In this document: piece by piece, positions 58,238-64,000 of the stretch
Position numbering within the stretch: position 1 is the first letter of the stretch
Layout of the letters: each line of letters begins with the position of its first letter
Source: Variovorax gossypii
GTDB lineage: Bacteria > Pseudomonadota > Gammaproteobacteria > Burkholderiales > Burkholderiaceae_C
Length of the DNA: 64,000 nt
Reading direction: 5' to 3'
Assembly (NCBI RefSeq): GCF_003965815.1
Contig: NZ_RXOE01000011.1
Span: 62,001-126,000 of the forward strand
Notes under the pieces: generated by a model
The model's database searches: none
What the model was told of the DNA's origin: nothing
The model's input: only the letters and a program-made list of their open reading frames with translations
Translations under genes and position numbers: made by a program

Positions 58238-59889
58238 GTGGGCAACAGCGCCGCCAGCGTCTGCAGGGTGTCGGCCTCTTCCACCGGCTTGTCCTCGCGC
58301 CAGCGCAGCATGCGCGGAAAGCGCACCGCGATGCCGCTCTTGTGCCGCGTGCTGTGCGCGATGCCCTCGAAGCCGAGTTCGAACACCAGCGTGGGCCTGA
58401 CGCTCTTCACCGGCCCGAAGCTTTCCACGGTGGTCTTGCGAATGATGGCGTCCACGCGCGCCATCTCGGCATCGGTCAGGCCGGAGTAGGCCTTGGCGAA
58501 GGGCACGAGCTTGCGGTCTTCCTGCCCGGGCGGGCCGTCCCACACCGCGAAGGTGTAGTCGCTGAAGAGGCTCGCGCGCCGGCCGTGGCCGCGCTGCGCG
58601 TAGATCAGCACCGCGTCGACGCTCAGCGGATCGATCTTCCACTTCCACCACACGCCCACGTCCTTGGTGCGGCCCACGCCGTACTGCGCGTCGCGGCGCT
58701 TGAGCATCATGCCTTCCACGCCCATGGCGCGCGCCGCTTCGCGCTGGCGCGCGAGGTCGGGCCAGTCGGGTCCTGTGAGCATCGGGCTGGGCAACAGCGA
58801 GGGGTGCCGCATGCGCTCGACCAGTTCGTCGAGCAGCGCGCGGCGCTCCGGCTGGGGCCGCGCGCGCAGGTCGCGCCCTTCCCATTCGAGGATGTCGTAG
58901 GCCAGCAGCACCACCGGCATGTCGCGCAGCAGCTTCGCGCCCAGGGTCTTGCGGCCGATGCGCTTCTGCAGCTCGGCGAAGGGTTGCACGCGGCCTTCGC
59001 GCCACACGACGATCTCGCCGTCGAGCACGGTGCCGTCGGGCAGCGCCTCGCCGAGCGCGGCGAGTTCGGGGAAGCGCTCGGTCACCAGCTCTTCGCCGCG
59101 CGACCACACCCATGCGGCGCCCGCGCGCTTCAGCAGCTGCGCGCGGATGCCGTCCCACTTCCATTCGACGATCCAGTCCTGCGGCGGGCCCAGCACCGCG
59201 TCGAACTGCTCTAGCGGCAGGTTGAAGGGATGCGCGAGGAAGAAGGGATACGGCTGGCCGCTGGTCTTCTGTTCCTGCTCCGCGCCCGACTCGGGCGCGA
59301 CGAGCGCCTGGTAGTCGGCGGCCCGAGGCCTCCCGCCGATGTGCGTGTAGCCCATGAGGCGCTGCGCGACGCGCTTGGCGTCGATGCCTCCTACAGCCGC
59401 CAGTGCCTGCGTGACCTGCAGCTTCGACACGCCGACGCGGAAGGCTCCGGTGATGAGCTTGAAGTACACCAGCCGTTCCTCTGGCGCGAGTTGGCGCCAT
59501 TGCGCGCGCAGGCGGTCGGCAAGCTCGTCGGGCGCGCTCTTCGCGACATCGCGCAGCGGCAACAGGTGCTGTTCGACCCAGCCTGCGAGGCCGAGATCGT
59601 GCGCCTCGCTGGGCGGCGGCAGCAGCAGCGCGATGGTTTCGGCGAGATCGCCCACGGCGTCGTAGCTCTCGTCGAACAGCCACTCGGGCAGGCCCGCCGC
59701 CTCCTGCGCGAGCAGGCGCAGCAGCTTGACTGGTACCAGCTGGCGCGGCTTGCCGCCGGCGAGGAAGTAGACGGCCCAGGCGGCATCCGCCGCGTCGGCC
59801 TCGCGCAGGTAGCGCTGCAATGCCGCCTGCTTGGCGAGGCTCGAGGTGCTGGCGTCGAGCTCGTGGTACAGCGCGGCGAAAGCCTTCAT
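58234..59889 (-). CDS. ATP-dependent DNA ligase (LHR-cassette type)
   Basis: 551 residues. N-terminal helical DNA-binding domain with FAALYHELDASTSSLAKQAALQRYL and RLVYFKLITGAFRVGVSK. Adenylation domain with the nucleophile Lys244 in VEWKWDGIRAQL, then LDGEIVVW, LLAYDILEWEGRDL, GVEGMMLKRRDAQYGVGRTKDVGVWWKWK (motifs IV-V). OB domain with LVPFAKAYSGLTDAEM and HKSGIAVRFPRMLRWREDKP. It belongs to the bacterial ATP ligases that always neighbour an exonuclease, Lhr helicase and phosphoesterase. Separate from the housekeeping NAD ligase. Confidence 0.94.
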   Translation of the reverse strand: MKAFAALYHELDASTSSLAKQAALQRYLREADAADAAWAVYFLAGGKPRQLVPVKLLRLLAQEAAGLPEWLFDESYDAVGDLAETIALLLPPPSEAHDLGLAGWVEQHLLPLRDVAKSAPDELADRLRAQWRQLAPEERLVYFKLITGAFRVGVSKLQVTQALAAVGGIDAKRVAQRLMGYTHIGGRPRAADYQALVAPESGAEQEQKTSGQPYPFFLAHPFNLPLEQFDAVLGPPQDWIVEWKWDGIRAQLLKRAGAAWVWSRGEELVTERFPELAALGEALPDGTVLDGEIVVWREGRVQPFAELQKRIGRKTLGAKLLRDMPVVLLAYDILEWEGRDLRARPQPERRALLDELVERMRHPSLLPSPMLTGPDWPDLARQREAARAMGVEGMMLKRRDAQYGVGRTKDVGVWWKWKIDPLSVDAVLIYAQRGHGRRASLFSDYTFAVWDGPPGQEDRKLVPFAKAYSGLTDAEMARVDAIIRKTTVESFGPVKSVRPTLVFELGFEGIAHSTRHKSGIAVRFPRMLRWREDKPVEEADTLQTLAALLPT

Positions 59890-59890
59890 C

Positions 59891-60922
59891 TCACGCCTCC
59901 GCCCCCTGGTCGTCCTCGTCGCCGTACTCGGTCCTGAAGGCCTGCGCGTCGAGGCCGTTCTCGCCGAGCCACCGCACCATCACCTGCACGCTGCCGTGCG
60001 TGACGAACACACGCTGGGCTCCCGTGCCGGCGATGGCCTGCTGCAGGCCGGGCCAGTCGGCGTGGTCGGACATCACGAAGCCGCGGTCCACGCCGCGCCG
60101 CCTGCGCGTGCCGCGCAGCTGCATCCAGCCGCTCGCGAAGGCGTCGGCATAGTTGCCGAAGCGGCGCATCCACGGCGAGCCCTGCGCCGAGGGCGGCGCG
60201 AGCACCAGCGAGCGCTTCAGCAGCGCGGCATCGACACCCGCGTCGTCCGCGCGCAACGTGGGCGGCAGCGCCACGCCGGCCGCGCGGTACACGGCATTGA
60301 GCGGCTCCACCGCACCGTGCACGACGATGGGCCCGATGCTCGCGTCCACGCCGTGCAGGATGCGCTGCGCCTTGCCGAAGGCGTAGCAGAAGAGCACCGA
60401 TGCGCGTCCCGCCTCTGCATTCGCGCGCCACCATGCGTCGATCTGCGAGAACAGCTCGGCCTGCCTGGGCCAGCGATAGACCGGCAGGCCGAAGGTCGAC
60501 TCGGTGATGAAGGTATCGCAGGGCACCGGCTCGAAGGGCTCGCAGGTGCCGTCGGGCTCGGTCTTGTAGTCGCCCGAGGCTACCCATACGCGCCCGCCGT
60601 GCTCGAGCCGCACCTGGGCCGAGCCCAGCACGTGTCCCGCCGGATGCAGCGAGACGCGCACGCCGTGGTGCTCGATCACCTCGCCGTAGGGCAGCGTCTG
60701 CAGCGGGATGTCCTGGCCGAGGCGCGCGCGCAGCGTGCCGGCGCTGTCGGTATGCGCCAGGTAGTGCGCATGCCCCGGGCGCGCGTGGTCGGAATGCGCG
60801 TGCGTGATGACGGCACGCGCCACCGGCCGCCACGGGTCGATGTAGAAATCGCCGGGCGGGCAGTACAGGCCCTCGGGCCTGGCGACGACGAGGAGGTCTT
60901 CTTCCTGCTTTGCGGGAGGCAT
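59891..60922 (-). CDS. Ligase-associated DNA exonuclease (metallo-beta-lactamase fold)
   Basis: 343 residues. Metallo-beta-lactamase/beta-CASP motifs: VITHAHSDHARPGHAHYL, VSLHPAGHVLGSAQVRLEHGGRVWVASGDYKTEPDGTCEPFEPVPCDTFITESTFG and VMSDHADWPGLQQAI with HGSVQVMVRWL. Relatives resemble SNM1/Artemis and CPSF nucleases. It is the first gene of the exonuclease-ligase-helicase unit: the ligase start is one base beyond its stop. Likely processes ends for the ligase. Confidence 0.92.
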   Translation of the reverse strand: MPPAKQEEDLLVVARPEGLYCPPGDFYIDPWRPVARAVITHAHSDHARPGHAHYLAHTDSAGTLRARLGQDIPLQTLPYGEVIEHHGVRVSLHPAGHVLGSAQVRLEHGGRVWVASGDYKTEPDGTCEPFEPVPCDTFITESTFGLPVYRWPRQAELFSQIDAWWRANAEAGRASVLFCYAFGKAQRILHGVDASIGPIVVHGAVEPLNAVYRAAGVALPPTLRADDAGVDAALLKRSLVLAPPSAQGSPWMRRFGNYADAFASGWMQLRGTRRRRGVDRGFVMSDHADWPGLQQAIAGTGAQRVFVTHGSVQVMVRWLGENGLDAQAFRTEYGDEDDQGAEA

Positions 60923-60999
60923 GGCACGCCATCGTAGGCGCTGCCGGGCTTTCGCGCCGCCGAACGGCGGGCGCGAAGCGTTGTGGGCTGGCTCCTACC

Positions 61000-61542
61000 C
61001 TACGGACGCTTCGGACGGTTCTTCATCATGTCGAGCACGTTCATCTTCATGCCGTTGGGCATGACCATGTCGCCCGGCTTCTGGTCGGCCTTGCAGGGGC
61101 CGATCCAGCGTGCTTCCATGGCGCTCGTGCCTTCGGCCCGGCCCATCAGCGGCGGGCTGTAGGTCGACCTGCTCTCCATGCGGTAGGCGGTGTTGAAGTC
61201 GCCGCTGATGACCGCATGCGAGGTGGCCACCGTGTTGCCGATCTTGCAGACCGAGTCCATGACCAGCTTGCCGCCGTCGGTGCGCAGCTCCTGCTTCGAG
61301 CACATGTCCTTGCCCATGCCCTGGCCCATGTCGCGCATGGCCTTGTCGGTGGCGGCGTCGATGCACTGCTGCATGGTGTGGGTGCCGCCGCCTGGGCTGG
61401 CGCCCTTGCCCGTGGCTTCACCGGTCTGGGTCTGGATCTCCCAGAGGCCGGGCTTGCGGGCGGGGAAGTCGAGCGCGAACGCCGGGCCCGCGACGATACC
61501 GGCCACGATGCAGGTCACGACGGCGGAAAGGCGAATCTTCAT
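61000..61542 (-). CDS. Exported DUF3617 family protein
   Basis: 180 residues from ATG 61542 with GGGAG upstream. Signal peptide ending VAGPAFALD. DUF3617 pattern: FPARKPGLWEIQTQTG, Cys in MQQCIDAATDKAM and MCSKQELRTDGGKLVMDSVCKIGNT, then ISGDFNTAYRMESRSTY and ARWIGPCKADQKPGDMVMPNGMKMNVLDM. Four or five cysteines suggest disulfides. Periplasmic; function unknown. It stands alone between the exonuclease gene and a PAP2 phosphatase. Confidence 0.85.
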   Translation of the reverse strand: MKIRLSAVVTCIVAGIVAGPAFALDFPARKPGLWEIQTQTGEATGKGASPGGGTHTMQQCIDAATDKAMRDMGQGMGKDMCSKQELRTDGGKLVMDSVCKIGNTVATSHAVISGDFNTAYRMESRSTYSPPLMGRAEGTSAMEARWIGPCKADQKPGDMVMPNGMKMNVLDMMKNRPKRP

Positions 61543-61619
61543 GGCGGACTCCCGCTCCTTCGGATGGCGAAGCCCGGGTTGTACCGTGCGCGCCGCCGCG
61601 TTGGAATACCGCGATCGGC

Positions 61620-62330
61620 CTACGCCTGCGCCCCGGGTCGTTGCCGCGTGGCGATGCCGAACGCCACGCCCAGCGCAAAACCGCCCAGCACGTCGATCAG
61701 CACATGCTGGCGCACCGCCATCGTCGAATAGACGATGCCCGCCGCCCACGCCACGTTGGCGACGCGCAGCCAGGCCGGTGCGCCCACCGCGCGCAGCTGC
61801 CGCGCCAGCGCGACGCAGGTGAACACCGAGAACGAGACATGCAGCGAGGGAAAGGCATTGCCGGCCGAGTCGACCATCTTGAGGAACTGCAGCGAGGTGC
61901 CCGGCGTGGTCTCGACCACGAAATTGGGAATCGCCGTGGGCATGAACCAGAACACGAGCAGCGCCAGCAGCGTCATGGTCGCGCAGCCCAGCGAGAAGCC
62001 TTGCAGCTCGCGCATGTCCCTGGCCAGCAGCACGGGCAGTGCGATGTAGCCCCAGAGCGAGAGATACACCGGCAGCAGCCACGGCCAGAAGGCGACCAGC
62101 CGGTCGATGGGGGTGAGCGGCAGCACCCAGGCCTGGCCCGCGTTCTTCATGATCCAGAAGTACAACGGAAAGAAGCCGAGCGTGGCGACGGTGTTGCCGA
62201 CCAGCTTCAGCGGAAACAGCGTGATGCTGCGCTTCCACAGGGCCGTAAGCCACGGCGGCACCCTCGACGAAGACGATGCGGAAGAGGACGACGGAGAAGA
62301 AGAGGTGACGTCGGACGCGGGAGGTGTCAT
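61620..62330 (-). CDS. PAP2-family membrane phosphatase/phosphotransferase
   Basis: 236 residues. Serine-rich N-terminus then about six membrane helices. The PAP2 catalytic pieces are seen in SAGNAFPSLHVSFSVFTCVALARQL (His in SLH) and STMAVRQHVLIDVLGGFALG (RQHVLID, with the nucleophilic His and Asp). It is close to the inositolphosphotransferase/PAP2_3 type lipid phosphatases that act on undecaprenyl or phospholipid phosphates at the outer face of the inner membrane. Substrate not known. Confidence 0.88.
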   Translation of the reverse strand: MTPPASDVTSSSPSSSSASSSSRVPPWLTALWKRSITLFPLKLVGNTVATLGFFPLYFWIMKNAGQAWVLPLTPIDRLVAFWPWLLPVYLSLWGYIALPVLLARDMRELQGFSLGCATMTLLALLVFWFMPTAIPNFVVETTPGTSLQFLKMVDSAGNAFPSLHVSFSVFTCVALARQLRAVGAPAWLRVANVAWAAGIVYSTMAVRQHVLIDVLGGFALGVAFGIATRQRPGAQA

Positions 62331-62355
62331 GGAGGCCCGGGCAGCGCGCGGCGCG

Positions 62356-63522
62356 CTACCAGGGCGTCCACTTTAATTCGCTTTTCGCCGAAGCCACCGT
62401 GCGTTCGATGAAGCGCACGCCGCGCGCGCCGTCCTCCACGCGCGGGTAGTCGGCAGCCAGCGGATCGGCCGGCAGGCCCGCGAGCCTGGCGCGGATGTCC
62501 GCCGCCACGCCCGCGTACACGTTCGCGAAGGCCTCGATGAAGCCTTCGGGGTGCCCCGCCGGCAGCCGGCTCGCGCGCTTCGCCGACTCGCACAGCCAGG
62601 GCGCGCCGCGCGTGAGCACCTGCAGCGGTCCGTCGTGCGGCAGGTGCACCAGCCGGCTCGGCTGCTCCTGGTGCCATTCGAGCGTGCCCAGCGTGCCCGA
62701 CACGCGCAGGCGCAGGTCGTTCTCCAGGCCGGTGTTGATCTGCGAGGCGATGAGCACGCCGCGCGCGCCGCCTTCGAAGCGCAGCAGCAGGCTGCCGTCG
62801 TCGTCGAGCATGCGGCCCGGCACCAGCGCGCCCAGGTCAGCGCACAGGCTTTCGATGCGCAGCCCGGTGACGGTGGCCACGAGGTTCTCGGCATGCGAGC
62901 CGATGTCGCCGATGGCGCCGGCCGCGCCGCTGCGCGCGGGGTCGGTGCGCCAGTCGGCCTGCTTGTTGCCGCCGCTGGCCTCGACATGGCTCGCGAGCCA
63001 GCCCTGGTTGTATTCGACGACGACCTTGCGCACCTCGCCGATCAGGCCCGAGCGCACCATCTCGCGCGCCTGCCGCACCATCGGATAGCCGGTGTAGTTG
63101 TAGGTGACGCCGAACACCGTGCCCCGCTTGGCTACTGTGGCGACCAGCGCGTCGGCCTGCTCGCGTGTGTGCACCAGCGGCTTGTCGCACACCACGTGGA
63201 AGCCTGCTTCGGCGAAGGCCTGCGCCACCGGAAAGTGCACGTGGTTGGGCGTGACGATCGACACGAAGTCGATGCGCTCGCCCTCCGGGCGCTTCAGCTC
63301 GTCGGCCAGCAGCGCCTGCCAGTCGCCGTGGTTGCGGTCGTCGGCCAGGCCGAGGTCGCGGCCCGAGGCGCGCGCCTTCTCGGGGCTGGACGAGAGCGCG
63401 CCCGCGACGAGCTCGATCTGCCCGTCGAGCGCCATGGCCTTGCGGTGCACGGCGCCGATGAAGGCGTCGCGCCCGCCTCCGACCATGGCATAGCGCAGTT
63501 TGCGAGGAGGTGTGTCTGTCAT
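62356..63522 (-). CDS. Gfo/Idh/MocA family oxidoreductase
   Basis: 388 residues from ATG 63522 (GCGAGGAGG is inside the start region; the ORF could be read upstream through a palindromic repeat, which was rejected). Rossmann start: LRYAMVGGGRDAFIGAVHRKAMAL. The EKP-like catalytic triad motif is FHVVCDKPLVHT, followed by FGVTYNYTGYPMVRQAREMV and DIGSHAENLV. The family oxidises or reduces sugars and inositols with NAD(P). Linked to a downstream-reading sugar ABC binding protein gene upstream at 63693, suggesting sugar or inositol catabolism. Confidence 0.9.
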   Translation of the reverse strand: MTDTPPRKLRYAMVGGGRDAFIGAVHRKAMALDGQIELVAGALSSSPEKARASGRDLGLADDRNHGDWQALLADELKRPEGERIDFVSIVTPNHVHFPVAQAFAEAGFHVVCDKPLVHTREQADALVATVAKRGTVFGVTYNYTGYPMVRQAREMVRSGLIGEVRKVVVEYNQGWLASHVEASGGNKQADWRTDPARSGAAGAIGDIGSHAENLVATVTGLRIESLCADLGALVPGRMLDDDGSLLLRFEGGARGVLIASQINTGLENDLRLRVSGTLGTLEWHQEQPSRLVHLPHDGPLQVLTRGAPWLCESAKRASRLPAGHPEGFIEAFANVYAGVAADIRARLAGLPADPLAADYPRVEDGARGVRFIERTVASAKSELKWTPW

Positions 63523-63551
63523 CGATCGTCTCGGCGTTTCCGGAAACTGTT

Positions 63552-63664
63552 CCCTCTCCCCTTGGGGAGAGGGCTGGGGTGAGGGTGGCGGCATTTGCGC
63601 ACGCACCGTTTTCGCCGTCGCCGCTGGCCCTCATCACCCCAACCCTCTCCCCAGAGGGAGAGGG
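63552..63664. repeat. Composite palindromic repeat, copy 3
   Basis: Hairpin CCCTCTCCCC-TT-GGGGAGAGGG (63552-63573), then CTGGGGTGAGGG, a spacer of about 55 bases, CCCTCATCACCCC and AACCCTCTCCCC-AG-AGGGAGAGGG ending 63664. Same mirrored plan as copies at 54173 and 58100. It fills the gap between the sugar-binding protein gene and the Gfo/Idh gene. Confidence 0.88.
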
Positions 63665-63692
63665 AGCAAAGCAGGCCCGCCGCTTCAGAACA

Positions 63693-64000
63693 TCAGAACG
63701 GCGAGTTCGGGTGGTAGAAGTCCTTCGCGTTTTCCTTGGTGATCAGCACCGACGGAATGATGGTCGTCGCCGGCAGCTTCTCGCCCTTCAGGCGCGCTTC
63801 GGCCGTGAGCTTGATCGCGTCGTAGATGAACTTGGGCGAGTAGCTCACGTCGGCCGTGATGCGCTTGTCCTTGCCGTCCATGATGGTCTTGACCATGTCC
63901 TTGGCGCCCGCGCCGCCGAACACGATCTTGATGTCGTCGCGCTTGGCCTGCGAGATGGCCTTGAGCACGCCCACGGCCATGTCGTCGTCGGCGGCCCAGA
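63693..64000 (-). CDS. Sugar ABC transporter substrate-binding protein, C-terminus only
   Basis: The gene reads in from beyond the window; about 102 C-terminal residues are visible, beginning WAADDDMAVGVLKAISQAKRDD. AADDDMAVGVLKA and GKDKRITADVSYSPKFIYDAIKLTAEARLKGEKLP match the end of the ribose/galactose-type (PBP1) periplasmic binding proteins. The ending AKDFYHPNSPF is typical of those in Burkholderiales sugar clusters. The Gfo/Idh gene follows on the same strand, separated by a composite repeat. Confidence 0.85.
   Translation of the reverse strand, partial: WAADDDMAVGVLKAISQAKRDDIKIVFGGAGAKDMVKTIMDGKDKRITADVSYSPKFIYDAIKLTAEARLKGEKLPATTIIPSVLITKENAKDFYHPNSPF

Noticed and set aside
63523..63606. 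Upstream extension of the Gfo/Idh gene to 63606
   Set aside because: The extra residues are translated from the composite palindromic repeat, and ATG 63522 is followed directly by conserved sequence.

Overview
The window is a high-GC, densely coded chromosomal stretch of a betaproteobacterium, most likely Comamonadaceae and probably Variovorax. This is inferred from gene content (DUF4148 proteins, DUF2242 lipoprotein, cytochrome c5, pilT/pilU, Lrp next to YggS), from codon use, and from two families of GC-rich palindromic intergenic repeats of the kind common in that family. Taxonomy was not tested by a search.

Left part (1-20 kb): a leftward membrane cluster (DUF4129, membrane protein, SpoIIM-like, two RDD proteins), a MarR-FUSC pair, a DUF2242 lipoprotein, a P-loop kinase, an AlkB-like dioxygenase and glutamate dehydrogenase. 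Then come two small exported proteins, Lrp, YggS, the twitching ATPases pilT/pilU, a MerR-MFS exporter pair, a beta-hydroxyacid dehydrogenase, the yraN-diaA-dolP group facing rsmI, and kptA with a LysR regulator.

Middle (21-29 kb): a small HAD-like protein carrying a hexanucleotide repeat, a glutathione transferase, and an orphan type VI secretion cassette (vgrG, a multi-domain peptidoglycan-active effector, two related small exported proteins that look like immunity proteins). The small genes are visibly AT-richer than their neighbours. About 600 bases of non-coding DNA follow, holding a DnaA-trio-like repeat, AT-rich DNA and DnaA boxes laid out like a replication-origin unwinding region although dnaA is not in the window. 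Next is a tRNA-Arg(CCG) with its own terminator, then the acrR-acrAB-oprM efflux locus with an operator closely resembling the enterobacterial AcrR box.

Right part (36-54 kb): cytochrome c5 and a few housekeeping genes, then the rutABCDEF pyrimidine-ring operon without rutG and a divergent rutR. A second rightward operon follows: an isopenicillin-N-synthase-family dioxygenase, a VOC protein, a BMP-type ABC importer and a second cysteine hydrolase. Both operons start with the same arrangement, a RutR-like palindrome just upstream of a sigma-54 -24/-12 promoter. This suggests that RutR and nitrogen control govern them together and that the second operon imports and oxidises a related nucleobase or nucleoside. 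It is the best candidate in the window for an undescribed system.

End (54-64 kb): LemA and two TPM-domain proteins, then the ligase-associated DNA repair set (exonuclease, ATP-dependent ligase, Lhr-type helicase, and PdeM across trxC), a DUF3617 protein, a PAP2 phosphatase, a Gfo/Idh oxidoreductase and the C-terminus of a sugar-type ABC binding protein. Three composite palindromic repeats and one single copy lie in this half; one of them is translated within the helicase N-terminus. No rRNA, CRISPR array, transposase or integrase was seen.
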